NCBI GenBank assembly: GCA_050950645.1
Contig: JBMNHZ010000007.1
Location: forward strand, 124,001-188,000
Direction: 5' to 3'
Origin: BRH-c25 sp012519325
Lineage (GTDB): Bacteria; Bacillota; Clostridia; Lutisporales; Lutisporaceae
Length of the DNA stretch: 64,000 nucleotides
The notes beneath the pieces are model-generated. The model was not told the origin of the DNA and searched no databases. It saw only the letters and a list, made by a program, of their open reading frames with translations. Below are positions 42,787 to 51,482 of this stretch, piece by piece. How positions within the stretch are numbered: the first letter of the stretch is position 1; each line of letters opens with the position of its first letter. A program made the translations under genes and the position numbers.

Positions 42787-42826
42787 ATTTTATTATATAC
42801 TTAAAGTGTTGTCAATAAATTAACAT
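42787..42826 (-). promoter_or_regulatory. rex promoter with overlapping Rex-like operator
   Basis: Minus-strand TTGACA (42815-42810), 17-base spacer, TAAAAT (42792-42787). The palindrome TTGTCA-ATAAAT-TAACAT (42809-42826) overlaps the -35 and differs from the Rex consensus TTGTTA-N6-TAACAA at two positions. Confidence 0.55.
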
Positions 42827-42905
42827 ATCTTTACATTGTATGAATACTAATGAACTATGTACAAATCCGACTCACTTATGATATATTTACACCGGAGGTT
42901 ATACT

Positions 42906-44825
42906 ATGATAATTCTGTCTTGTAAAAATTTAAGCAAAAGCTACGGCATAGACGTGATTCTTAAAGATATTAACTTTACAGTGCAAGAAAATGAAAAAAT
43001 AGGTATCGTTGGAGCTAATGGAGCAGGAAAGTCAACTCTTTTTATGATTATTACCGGTGACATTGAAAAAGACTCCGGAGAAATTATAATAAGCAGGAAT
43101 ACAAGTATCGGATACATGTCCCAGGATTCCTGCTTTGAATCGTCTAATACAATATATGACGAGATGCTGACTGTTTTCACCCCGCTCATTCAAATGGAAA
43201 AGGACCTTCGGGATCTGGAGCTTAGAATAAGCAGTCTGGGAAGCTCCGAAAACAGGGAGCTTACAGAGTCCTTGCTTAAATCATATTCAAATTTACAGGA
43301 AAAGTTTAATAACAGCAACGGCTTTGGCTATAAAAGCCGGATAAAAGGTGTACTTAAAGGGCTGGGCTTTGAAGAGGAGGATTATGACAAACCCGTATCC
43401 CTGCTCAGCGGAGGCCAGAAAACAAGAATTGCCCTTGGAAAGATTCTTTTGCAGGATTTTAACATACTGCTTCTGGACGAACCGACCAACTATCTTGATA
43501 TAGAGTCTGTGGAGTGGCTGGAAGAATATCTTAAAAACCTTAAATGCACAGTTCTAATAGTATCTCACGATCGTTACTTCCTGGACGTTGTGACCGACAG
43601 AACTTTTGAAATTGAAAACAAAACTCTTAAAGAATATGATGGCAATTACTCAAAGTTCATTGAAAAAAAGCAGCAGCTCAGAGAAATGCAGCTTAAGGAC
43701 TATGCCGAGCAGCAAAAGGAAATCGCCCGTCAGGAAGCAATTATAGCCAGATTCAGGCAGTATAACAGGGAAAAAAGTATAAAACAGGCAGAAAGTAGAG
43801 AAAAAACTCTCAGCCGCATTGAAAGGATTGAGAGGCCTGATGCTCCGATAAAAAATATAGGGCTTAAATTCGAGCCTGCCCTTAGAAGCGGAAATGACGT
43901 GCTCACTGTGAAAAACTTGAAGAAATCCTTCAATTCCCTGCTTTTCAAAAATGTGAGCTTTGAAATTAAGCGGGGCGAAAAGGTTGCACTGTTGGGCCCT
44001 AACGGAATCGGTAAAACAACCCTGCTTAAAATAATAGCTGGCATAATGAAGGCTGATTCCGGTCATGTGAGGCTTGGAACCAATGTTATTGCAGGCTTTT
44101 ATGACCAAGAACAGGAAAATCTGAATTACAGCAACACGGTAATTGACGAGGTATGGGATAAATACCCTCATATGAACCAGACCGAACTGCGTACAAAGCT
44201 GGCTGCCTTTCTGTTCCAGGGAGAGGATGTATTCAAGGAAATCAGTAGCCTCAGCGGCGGTGAAAGAAGCAGAGTCGCCCTATTGAAGCTTATGCTGTCC
44301 AGGGCTAATTTTCTCCTTATGGATGAGCCAACCAACCATCTGGATATATTATCAAAGGAAGTGTTGGAAAATGCACTGATGAACTATTCAGGGACAGTGC
44401 TGTTAGTTTCCCATGACAGGTATTTTCTGAACAAAGTTACCACCAGGGTTATTGAGTTAAGTCAGGAAGGCTGCTTGCAGTACAACGGCAATTACTCCTA
44501 TTACCTTTATAAAAAGAATCAAATGGAAAGCAGTACGGATGAGGGACCCGACCCGAATACGGAATCAGCCTCAACCTCCAAGAATGATTGGCTGAAGCAG
44601 AAGGAGGAAAAATCAAATCTTCGAAGGCAGCAGAAAAGGCTTGAAGCTGTTGAAACGGAAATTGAACAATCCGAGAAACGTATAGAAGAAATAGATGGTT
44701 TGCTGGAGCTTCCTGAAGTATACACAGATCATATAAGATGCCAGGAGCTGCATGATGAGCAGGAGCGGCTTAATAAGAAGCTTGATGCTCTGTATGAAGA
44801 ATGGAGCGAGCTTAGCGATATTTAG
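42906..44825 (+). CDS. ABC-F family ATPase (Uup/YdiF-like)
   Basis: A 639-residue soluble protein with two ABC domains and no membrane segments. Domain 1: Walker A GANGAGKST, signature LSGGQKTRIALGK, Walker B LLLDEPTNYLD. Then the interdomain linker rich in charge (QQLREMQLKDYAEQQKEIA). Domain 2: GPNGIGKTT, LSGGERSRVALLK, LMDEPTNHLD. The C-terminal coiled coil (RRQQKRLEAVETEIEQSEKR) is that of the Uup/YdiF branch. ABC-F proteins act on the ribosome, in translation or antibiotic protection; the branch suggests housekeeping rather than drug resistance. ATG 42906 follows CGGAGG. It is divergent from rex. Confidence 0.93.
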   Translation: MIILSCKNLSKSYGIDVILKDINFTVQENEKIGIVGANGAGKSTLFMIITGDIEKDSGEIIISRNTSIGYMSQDSCFESSNTIYDEMLTVFTPLIQMEKDLRDLELRISSLGSSENRELTESLLKSYSNLQEKFNNSNGFGYKSRIKGVLKGLGFEEEDYDKPVSLLSGGQKTRIALGKILLQDFNILLLDEPTNYLDIESVEWLEEYLKNLKCTVLIVSHDRYFLDVVTDRTFEIENKTLKEYDGNYSKFIEKKQQLREMQLKDYAEQQKEIARQEAIIARFRQYNREKSIKQAESREKTLSRIERIERPDAPIKNIGLKFEPALRSGNDVLTVKNLKKSFNSLLFKNVSFEIKRGEKVALLGPNGIGKTTLLKIIAGIMKADSGHVRLGTNVIAGFYDQEQENLNYSNTVIDEVWDKYPHMNQTELRTKLAAFLFQGEDVFKEISSLSGGERSRVALLKLMLSRANFLLMDEPTNHLDILSKEVLENALMNYSGTVLLVSHDRYFLNKVTTRVIELSQEGCLQYNGNYSYYLYKKNQMESSTDEGPDPNTESASTSKNDWLKQKEEKSNLRRQQKRLEAVETEIEQSEKRIEEIDGLLELPEVYTDHIRCQELHDEQERLNKKLDALYEEWSELSDI

Positions 44826-44891
44826 GCATGGGAGATACTAGGCTGCGGGATTGCGAGGTTTAGAGCAAGGCTTTGAAGCTAGGAGAAAGCT

Positions 44892-44985
44892 AAGTACCGA
44901 CGTGGGGAAGATATCTCTGACGAAGCCTTCCACTGACCTAGGAACGGGAATACCCCAGAGGAAAAAACAGTCTCACAGCGCTTTT
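44892..44985 (-). repeat. 94-bp dispersed element, copy B
   Basis: Reverse complement aligns without gaps to 25406-25499 (11 differences by my count). In this copy the flanks add a hairpin GGGAACC-ATA-GGGTTCC just upstream on the minus strand (44995-45011). The element fills most of the 253-base gap between the ABC-F and isocitrate dehydrogenase genes. No coding frame in it is credible. Confidence 0.85.
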
Positions 44986-45078
44986 CCTTCTTTAGGGAAC
45001 CCTATGGTTCCCGAAGGCGTCAACTCCGCAGAAGACATACTTCCCCCACAGTCGGAGTAATTTACAAACCTTTGCTAT

Positions 45079-46074
45079 TTAAAGATTACCTATTATTGCT
45101 TTCACCATTTCATTGGTGGAGGAGGTTCCTCCCAGGTCAGGAGTTACATACCTGCCCTCTTTCAGTACCTTTAATACGGATTTGTATATCCTGTCTGATG
45201 CTTCCCTTTCTCCAAGCCGTTTAAGCATCATGGCCCCGCATAATATACAAGCTGTCGGATTGGCTATCCCTTTACCGATCAGATCAGGAGCCGTTCCATG
45301 AGTCGCTTCATATACCGCAGACTCTGGTCCTATATTGGCTCCGGCTACTACGCCAAGTCCTCCGACAAGTCCCGCACAAAGCTCGGATATCAAATCCCCG
45401 TATAAATTAGGCAGAACAATTATATCAAACTCCTCTGGATGCATAACAAGATTCATGCACAGTTTTCCTGCTTCCATTTCTTCATATTCTATATCAGGGT
45501 ATTTACTTGCAATATTCCTTACACTGGAAAGAAAAAGTCCGTCTGTAAGCTGCATGATGTTTGCCTTATGTGCGCTGGTTACCTTCTTTCTCTTTTCTTT
45601 TACCGCATAATTGAAGGCAAAGGATGCTATCCTCTCCGATGCATGCCTTGTTATAATCTTGTGGCATTCAGCCGCATCAGTACCTACCATGTGCTCAAAT
45701 CCCACATATACATCCTCAGTATTCTCTCTAAAGATTACGATATCAACATTTTCATACTTTGATTTCACCCCTGCAAGGGACTTTATAGGCCTGATATTAG
45801 CATACAGGTTTAGCTGCTGCCTTAAGCTCACATTTACGCTTCTGAACCCTCCGCCTATTTGTGTAGCAACCGGGCCCTTCAGGGCGATTTTATTCTCCTC
45901 AATTGACCTTACGGTGTCTTCAGGTAGTGGATTTCCATACTTCTCCAATGCAATCTGCCCCATATTCTTTGTCTCCCATTGTATATCGACTCCCGCCGCC
46001 TCTACAACCCTTACTGCAGCATCGGTTACCTCAGGACCTATTCCATCCCCTGGTATAAGTGTTGCCCTATACAT
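45079..46074 (-). CDS. NAD-type isocitrate dehydrogenase (isocitrate/isopropylmalate dehydrogenase family)
   Basis: A 331-residue beta-decarboxylating dehydrogenase. Motifs: LIPGDGIGPEV at the N-terminus, substrate loop SVNVSLRQQLNLYANIRP, RENTEDVYVGFEH with the active tyrosine, the metal-binding DIIVLPNLYGDLISE, and the cofactor loop EATHGTAPDLIGKGIANP. The serine-containing substrate loop followed by NLYANIRP favours isocitrate over isopropylmalate, and the length fits NAD-dependent monomer-type isocitrate dehydrogenases. In a clostridium it would make 2-oxoglutarate for glutamate synthesis. ATG 46074 is preferred, with GGGGGTG about eight bases before it; a GTG at 46083 overlaps that site. 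No other citrate-cycle genes adjoin. Confidence 0.88.
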   Translation of the reverse strand: MYRATLIPGDGIGPEVTDAAVRVVEAAGVDIQWETKNMGQIALEKYGNPLPEDTVRSIEENKIALKGPVATQIGGGFRSVNVSLRQQLNLYANIRPIKSLAGVKSKYENVDIVIFRENTEDVYVGFEHMVGTDAAECHKIITRHASERIASFAFNYAVKEKRKKVTSAHKANIMQLTDGLFLSSVRNIASKYPDIEYEEMEAGKLCMNLVMHPEEFDIIVLPNLYGDLISELCAGLVGGLGVVAGANIGPESAVYEATHGTAPDLIGKGIANPTACILCGAMMLKRLGEREASDRIYKSVLKVLKEGRYVTPDLGGTSSTNEMVKAIIGNL

Positions 46075-46243
46075 TACCTTCACCCCCGTATTTTTTTGAT
46101 TCTTACGCTGTTCGCTACTTTAACCTAATATCATTCTATATCACTTCCGTCTTAATTCCAAGATCTTCTTCAATTTCTTTAAAGTGCCTCCCCAGCAGAT
46201 CCCTGCCTGATGCGTCAAACATAATCCCGGGCAGCAGCACCTG

Positions 46244-47260
46244 TTATTCCAATGACAGATTCGGAATTGCGTTAAGCGTAAAATCTGATTTTGTACCATT
46301 TATATATCTGTAATATGCAGCACAGCCAATCATTGCTGCATTGTCCGTGCATAATCCGGGCGAAGGATATATCACCTTTATACCGGCCTGCTCACCCCTC
46401 TGCTTCAGCAGTTCCCTGAGCCTGCTGTTTGAAGCGACACCCCCTGCCAGCGCCGCATATTCTGATTTTTTGTCCAGTGCGGCTTTTACAAGCTTGGCAG
46501 ACAATACATCTGTTACAGCTTCCTGAAAGCTTGCTGCAACATCTGCCGTATTTATTGCTTCGTTTTTCATTTTTTTTGAGTTCAGATAATTCAGTACCGC
46601 AGACTTCAAGCCGCTGAAGCTGAAGTCATAGCTTCCTTCCTCTAAAAATGCCCTCGGAAAGTCAATAGCTTTACGGTTTCCGGAAGCAGCAAGCTTATCA
46701 ATTAGCGGCCCCCCGGGATAACCAAGTCCCAAAGCACGTGCTATCTTGTCAAAAGCTTCCCCGGCCGCGTCATCCCGCGTCCTTCCCATAACCTCATAAT
46801 CGGTATATCCTACAACATTAACAATATGACTGTGTCCTCCCGATGCTACAAGGCAGGTGAAGGGAGGCTCCAAGTCAATGTGCTCAATATAGTTGGCAGC
46901 TATGTGCCCTTCAATATGGTTCACCCCTATAAAAGGCAGGCTGCAGCTGAAAGCAATGGCTTTGGCTGTAGTAAGTCCAATGAGGAGGGCTCCTACAAGT
47001 CCGGGTCCGCAGGTTGCCGCAACTACATCGATGTCTTTCATTTCAACTCCTGCTGACTGCAATGCTTCATCAATAACCAGACTGATGTTCTCCAGATGCT
47101 TCCTGGATGCAACCTCCGGAACCACACCGCCGAATTTCTTGTGTGTGTCTATCTGGCTGGATATGATATTTGACAGAACCTCCCGCCCGTTTCTTACAAC
47201 AGCAGCGGAAGTCTCATCACATGAGGTCTCAATAGCCAGTATTTTTGTATTTCTTTTCAT
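46244..47260 (-). CDS. tsaD: tRNA N6-adenosine threonylcarbamoyltransferase TsaD
   Basis: Transfers the threonylcarbamoyl group to A37 of ANN-decoding tRNAs (t6A), with TsaB and TsaE. It has 338 residues, normal length. Motifs: ETSCDETSAAVV, the metal-binding HIEGHIAANY, LVASGGHSHIV, the nucleotide-binding DDAAGEAFDKIARALGLGYP, and ALAGGVASNSRLRELL with the C-terminal CTDNAAMIGCAAY. ATG 47260 is well placed. The partner genes tsaB-rimI and tsaE lie about 3 kb upstream on the same strand, separated by a sigma-factor operon. The 170 bases after the gene contain only a 28-codon open frame (46136-46222) that I cannot assign. Confidence 0.96.
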   Translation of the reverse strand: MKRNTKILAIETSCDETSAAVVRNGREVLSNIISSQIDTHKKFGGVVPEVASRKHLENISLVIDEALQSAGVEMKDIDVVAATCGPGLVGALLIGLTTAKAIAFSCSLPFIGVNHIEGHIAANYIEHIDLEPPFTCLVASGGHSHIVNVVGYTDYEVMGRTRDDAAGEAFDKIARALGLGYPGGPLIDKLAASGNRKAIDFPRAFLEEGSYDFSFSGLKSAVLNYLNSKKMKNEAINTADVAASFQEAVTDVLSAKLVKAALDKKSEYAALAGGVASNSRLRELLKQRGEQAGIKVIYPSPGLCTDNAAMIGCAAYYRYINGTKSDFTLNAIPNLSLE

Positions 47261-47279
47261 TGCACGGCACTCCTAGCTC

Positions 47280-48152
47280 CTATTCTATAGTCAAAGAAGT
47301 AATATTCAAATTAGCATATATTTCAAAGCTCCTGGCAGCGTTTCCATAGTTTTTTGAAATATATTCCTTTTGGGAGCGGTTTAATATTCTTTCATTATTT
47401 ATATTTACCGAGGATATCCCATATTTATCTATCACAATATGTATGTCAGCATCTTCAGGCAGCCTGAGCTTCACTGACGAAGCATTTGCGTCTATTCTGA
47501 CTTTTCCACCCTTTCCATTGTCACCCGTTAAATCAATAGCCAACTTGGATGCATCAGCATTAATATCCATGATATCAAAATCCAGGCTGCCTGCTCCATA
47601 TATATCTGCACTGCTGGCATCCGCATTCAGCCTGAATTTACCCATAGTCATCCTATTCTGCTTATCAAAATACATTTTTGCCGAGGAGGCATTCAGTTCA
47701 GCATCAATACTGTTTATCTGCATACGGCTCATATCCAGCCTGGCATCTGAAGCATCAGCCTTTACCTCAATCTCCAGGGGCATTTTATCCGTAATTTTTA
47801 CATCCCAATTATTCACAGCCTTATTAAGGCTGTATTCTTCCATCCTGTTTCTTATGCTGATCTCATCCTCGCCCACCTTGAACTCCGGTTTTAATGCTTT
47901 TGAACTGTATGAAAATTTCACGTCTGCAAGCTTTTCATCGGTACTATCCAATACTGCCTTTGCCATCTTCATTTCCAGGTTCAGTTCCAGCGGCAGCCCC
48001 CTATTATACTTGTCGCTCATTTCCACGGTTTCCCTGTACTCCTTCAATGTACCGGCAACCATGCTTCCTGCATTATCTAATTCAAATACACAGGCTGTAA
48101 GCAATATCATTGTTGCTGCAGTCAGAATAATCATCCGTATCTTTTTAAACAT
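47280..48152 (-). CDS. Lipoprotein with repeated toastrack-like beta domain
   Basis: A 290-residue exported lipoprotein: signal peptide and lipobox LLTAC at about residue 20. The mature part alternates strands of the type INADASKLAIDL, LNADASSADIYG, IDANASSVKLRLP, a repetitive beta solenoid resembling DUF4097/toastrack envelope-stress proteins. The start is ATG 48152, overlapping the preceding gene's stop by eight bases, which fits translational coupling. It is the last gene of a sigma / anti-sigma / envelope-protein operon. The likely role is at the cell surface in response to envelope stress (inference from context). Confidence 0.75.
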   Translation of the reverse strand: MFKKIRMIILTAATMILLTACVFELDNAGSMVAGTLKEYRETVEMSDKYNRGLPLELNLEMKMAKAVLDSTDEKLADVKFSYSSKALKPEFKVGEDEISIRNRMEEYSLNKAVNNWDVKITDKMPLEIEVKADASDARLDMSRMQINSIDAELNASSAKMYFDKQNRMTMGKFRLNADASSADIYGAGSLDFDIMDINADASKLAIDLTGDNGKGGKVRIDANASSVKLRLPEDADIHIVIDKYGISSVNINNERILNRSQKEYISKNYGNAARSFEIYANLNITSLTIE

Positions 48153-49056
48153 TTGGAGCCTGCCTTCCGGCTGCAGAGGTTCCAAGCCTGGTATCAACCG
48201 CAACACCTACGGCATAAGCAACCAAAGCAAAGTACGCCAGCCATCCAAATATAGGAATCACCTTCAATGCATATACAAGCAATACTCCAACCATAAGATT
48301 GATGAACAGTGCATTATTTCCTTCCGCCTGACCAGTCAGCCTGTGTCCTACGGCAACTTCAACAGCTACCATACCGATAAAAGCAACCAGGAATAATGCT
48401 ATGAATATGAATGGTATGAATATTATCCCTATAAGGGTTATCGCCAATAGTATCGAAAGTATAATGGATGCCGGTATAAACAGAATCATAATAACAAAGC
48501 CTATGGCAAATCGCCTGCCGGGCATTGACTTGCTTTCTTCAGACATAAGCCTTATCCTGTCAGGTACAATCAATATTGCAAGGCAGGAAAAGGCATATAT
48601 TGTAACAAGGCCGATCATATCTCCGTAAGATATCCTGGGAATCAAGCCGCCAGGCTTTTTAGCATTGAAGGGTGAATTGATATCCACTATCTCGCCTCTT
48701 ATCATCCCGCCGGAGGATTTTTCCACTCCCCCCAATATACCGACGGCATCTCCGCTTATAACACCGTCATTCTTAACGGATATCTCTCCGAATACCGCCA
48801 CAGCATTCCCTTCCATGGTTCCTATGACAGATATATCTCCGAATATTGCCACCGCATCTCCTGCCAATTTCCCGTTAACAACCACATCCCCGAATAATGC
48901 AACTGCATCTCCGTTAACCGTGATTCCTTTGGGAATCTTTATATCATTAAATATCGCTACTTTATCCTTATTGTCTACATTAATTTCAAAGGCGCAAAGC
49001 ATCAGTACCATCAGCATCAAGCCCGCCAGAAATGCTGCTCTTTTTCTGCTTTTCAT
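48145..49056 (-). CDS. Exported bactofilin-like beta-helix protein with membrane domain
   Basis: A 303-residue protein: signal or anchor helix (about 7-24), then a beta-helix with short repeats (VNGDAVALFGDVVVNGKLAG, DAVAIFGDISVIGTMEG, NAVAVFGEISVKNDGVISG) similar to polymer-forming bactofilins, then four or so transmembrane segments (from about 155) including GFVIMILFIPASIILSIL. The combined arrangement is a known membrane-anchored variant, and no enzymatic motif is seen. ATG 49056 follows TAGGAGG. Its position between an anti-sigma factor and a toastrack-like lipoprotein suggests an envelope-stress function. Confidence 0.78.
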   Translation of the reverse strand: MKSRKRAAFLAGLMLMVLMLCAFEINVDNKDKVAIFNDIKIPKGITVNGDAVALFGDVVVNGKLAGDAVAIFGDISVIGTMEGNAVAVFGEISVKNDGVISGDAVGILGGVEKSSGGMIRGEIVDINSPFNAKKPGGLIPRISYGDMIGLVTIYAFSCLAILIVPDRIRLMSEESKSMPGRRFAIGFVIMILFIPASIILSILLAITLIGIIFIPFIFIALFLVAFIGMVAVEVAVGHRLTGQAEGNNALFINLMVGVLLVYALKVIPIFGWLAYFALVAYAVGVAVDTRLGTSAAGRQAPNV

Positions 49057-49067
49057 ATAAATACCTC

Positions 49068-49625
49068 CTAATTCTCCTGCAGTTTACGCCTGTATGCCAA
49101 GAACACGTTAATAGCCATAAATGTAAGTACTATCAATGTAACATTTGTTATATAGTCCCTCAACAGGACATTTCTCATAACCAGAATCTTTCCCAACAAA
49201 ATTGAGACTGCAACAATTATCTTGCTCAGAATTTCTGAAATCACATTGAAACCATAAATAAGAACATTATTTACAGCAATGATGATTCCGCTTTCTCTAA
49301 TAAATGGCACTGCAACAAAGACTACCATATTCCATCCGAAAACCATGAGCCCCAGTATTGAAACCAACCAGAAAGCAACTACTTTAGGATTCGTTGAGTA
49401 TGTTCTCCCGTTAATTATTCCTTCCATAACTCTAGCCGCAAATCCAGCAGGGACTTCTATTTCAGGCAGCTCCTCCAAGGTGTCTATGGCTTCCTTGAGT
49501 ACTTCAAAATCTTCAGCACAGCGTCTGCATTTCTCGTTATGCTTTACTATCATTTCCAGTTCCAGCTCACTTATATTTCCGTCGAAATACCTCATAACTA
49601 AACTATTTATTTCCTGGCACTGCAT
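49068..49625 (-). CDS. Anti-sigma factor with zinc-finger (zf-HC2) domain
   Basis: A 185-residue membrane protein. The N-terminal anti-sigma domain has the zinc site HNEKCRRC (HxxxCxxC) which binds the sigma factor in the cytoplasm. Two or more hydrophobic segments follow (about 85-110 and later), ending in a positively charged tail. It overlaps the upstream sigma factor gene by about 20 bases. ATG 49625 is preferred over a GTG three codons upstream because GGAG lies ten bases before it and the GTG has none. It would release the sigma factor on envelope stress by regulated proteolysis or conformational change (family knowledge). Confidence 0.88.
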   Translation of the reverse strand: MQCQEINSLVMRYFDGNISELELEMIVKHNEKCRRCAEDFEVLKEAIDTLEELPEIEVPAGFAARVMEGIINGRTYSTNPKVVAFWLVSILGLMVFGWNMVVFVAVPFIRESGIIIAVNNVLIYGFNVISEILSKIIVAVSILLGKILVMRNVLLRDYITNVTLIVLTFMAINVFLAYRRKLQEN

Positions 49626-50184
49626 ATTTCTCACGCTCCTTTTCCCTGCTGATTAACTCTTCCTTAAGCATTTGCCGGGCCCTGTAAAGCCTGTTCTTAA
49701 CTATGGTAAGGGATTCGCCCGTAACATCCATTATCTCCTGGTAGGATAGGTTCCTGTGATGGAATAATATCAAAAATTCTCTGTATTTATCAGGCAGCCT
49801 CATTATGGCATCCTGTACCAACCTTTGGTTTTCTTTTCTTATGTATTCCTCTTCCGGGGTGTCTTTCCCATCCTTGATTTCAAAACCCTCATCAATGGGA
49901 ATCGTTTCAGCCTTTCTTTTTCTCAAGCTGTCCAGACATAGATTTGTTGTAATCTTCAAGGCCCAAGTAATAAATTTATATTCAGGATTGTATTTGGACA
50001 AGGAATTATACATCCTGATAAATGCCTCCTGAGATACATCTTCAGCTTCTTCCCTGTTTCCCATCATCCTGAATGCTGTGTTGTATATAGCTCTCTTGTA
50101 CCTTTCTATAAGCATCTCGAAAGCATTTACTTCTCCAGCCAGGCACCGGTTCACTATTTCAATGTCAGAGACAATCAAACTCAT
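49603..50184 (-). CDS. ECF-type RNA polymerase sigma factor
   Basis: A 193-residue group IV sigma factor. Region 2 (RMMGNREEAEDVSQEAFIRM) contacts core polymerase and the -10; region 4 (LPDKYREFLILFHHRNLSYQ and SLTIVKNRLYRARQML) reads the -35. Its downstream partners are an anti-sigma factor and two envelope proteins, the SigW/RsiW-like arrangement. The start is uncertain: ATG 50184 abuts GGTGGG, and a TTG two codons later has ideal spacing. Autoregulation is expected but no clear ECF promoter was identified. Confidence 0.9.
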   Translation of the reverse strand: MSLIVSDIEIVNRCLAGEVNAFEMLIERYKRAIYNTAFRMMGNREEAEDVSQEAFIRMYNSLSKYNPEYKFITWALKITTNLCLDSLRKRKAETIPIDEGFEIKDGKDTPEEEYIRKENQRLVQDAIMRLPDKYREFLILFHHRNLSYQEIMDVTGESLTIVKNRLYRARQMLKEELISREKEREKYAVPGNK

Positions 50185-50261
50185 CCCACCCATATGTTTC
50201 ACACCAGCTATTTTACATTGAATTCAAATAGTGTGAAACACTTTCCTTGATTCATTTTTGC

Positions 50262-50294
50262 GTCTCGTGTCTCGTATCTCGTGTCTCGTGTCTT
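50262..50294. repeat. TCTCGTGTCTCGTATCTCGTG tandem repeat
   Basis: Four near-identical 10-base units (CTCGTGT/CTCGTAT) between the sigma-factor operon and tsaB-rimI. A similar tract occurs at 63801-63833. No function is evident. Confidence 0.8.
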
Positions 50295-50344
50295 CAATTA
50301 TATATACGCACTTGAAAAATTATTGTCTGAAATAACTTTACTGC

Positions 50345-51481
50345 TTATATCAATTCATTCCACATTATTACGGCATCTTCACCGGTGTCAGTATAATAGC
50401 CTTTTCTTATTCCGCCGTCCTTAAAGCCCAATTTCTTATAAAGCTTTCGTGCAGCAACATTTGAGGCTCTTACTTCCAATGTAATGCGTTCAGCCTTGCT
50501 TTCCTTTGCCCTTTTGATCATTTCTTTTACCAGCTTTTCCCCTATTCTACGCCCCCTGAATTCGGGATGTACCGCAATATTGGTTATATGCCCCTCATCC
50601 AGTATAATCCAAATTCCTCCATAGGCCACAACCTTACCCTCCGCCTTGGCTACAATATACCTGGCAAGATTGTTATTTACAAGCTCCGATTCAAAGGATT
50701 CCCGGGACCAGGGCACTGCAAAGCTGAGGTTTTCTATTTCGCATACCTGATCTATATCTTCAAGACTCATTTTTTGAAGCTCTATCTTATGCTTTTTCTC
50801 ATATTCCACTTCTGCCTGGGATCTTCTGATATAAGTAAGCCTGAATGAGCTGTAAGTGTCATAATTACCTTTATGATACATTTCCAAAGCCAGTCTTGCA
50901 CAGGATGAAGCTCTCGGCAGCATGCTGCCTGCGGGTGCTACATAATACTCCTCCAGGCCTCTTTTAAGGTTTTCTTCAAAAAGCAATGCCCCATCCCCAA
51001 GAAAGGACGTAGGTACAGCTTTACCCTTCACCAGCTTTATCAAATCCTCTATCGGTATTACCCTAAGATCCTCCAGCTTTTCCAGCCTGCCGCAATTATA
51101 TGAATACAGCCTGCTGTATACCATCCCTCTTTGGGCATCAAGCATAGGACAAATCAGGCCTGTACAATTGTAAAGGCTGCAGGCCAATGCATCAAGAGTC
51201 GGAACTCCGACAACAGGCTTATTGAAGGTTTGAGCCATAGCCTTTATGATTGATGCTCCAATTCGCAGCCCTGTAAAAGAACCCGGGCCGGAAGAGCAGG
51301 CATATAAATCGATTTCAACAGGCTTGACTCCCGATTTATTGAAAAGCTCCTCAATTATACCCATTATCTTCTGGGAGTGAGCCCTGCTGATGTTCAATAT
51401 GTACTCGGATATCAGCCTGTCATCTTCCATTATTGCCGCTGTTGCAGCAGATGTGGATGTGTCAACCGCCAGAACCTTCAT
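50345..51481 (-). CDS. Fused TsaB - RimI protein
   Basis: A 378-residue fusion. Residues 1 to about 232 are TsaB, the dimerisation partner of TsaD in t6A synthesis: VLAVDTSTSAATAAIM, SSGPGSFTGLRIG, CPMLDAQRGMVYSRLY. Residues about 235-378 are the GNAT acetyltransferase RimI, which acetylates the N-terminus of ribosomal protein S18: ENLSFAVPWSRESFESEL, ITNIAVHPEFRGRRIGEKLV (acetyl-CoA loop), EVRASNVAARKLYKKLGF. These are usually separate neighbouring genes; the fusion exists in some Clostridia. Its start is one base after the tsaE stop, indicating an operon. Confidence 0.93.
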   Translation of the reverse strand: MKVLAVDTSTSAATAAIMEDDRLISEYILNISRAHSQKIMGIIEELFNKSGVKPVEIDLYACSSGPGSFTGLRIGASIIKAMAQTFNKPVVGVPTLDALACSLYNCTGLICPMLDAQRGMVYSRLYSYNCGRLEKLEDLRVIPIEDLIKLVKGKAVPTSFLGDGALLFEENLKRGLEEYYVAPAGSMLPRASSCARLALEMYHKGNYDTYSSFRLTYIRRSQAEVEYEKKHKIELQKMSLEDIDQVCEIENLSFAVPWSRESFESELVNNNLARYIVAKAEGKVVAYGGIWIILDEGHITNIAVHPEFRGRRIGEKLVKEMIKRAKESKAERITLEVRASNVAARKLYKKLGFKDGGIRKGYYTDTGEDAVIMWNELI

Positions 51482-51482
51482 T

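Noticed and set aside
46136..46222. A 28-codon frame between tsaD and the isocitrate dehydrogenase
   Set aside because: It has no ribosome site and no recognisable similarity; listed only as an unassigned open frame.
50203..50344. tRNA or small RNA gene in the gaps of the sigma-factor and t6A region
   Set aside because: No cloverleaf, T-loop GTTCGAATC-like word or CCA end was found; the region contains only the 10-bp tandem tract.
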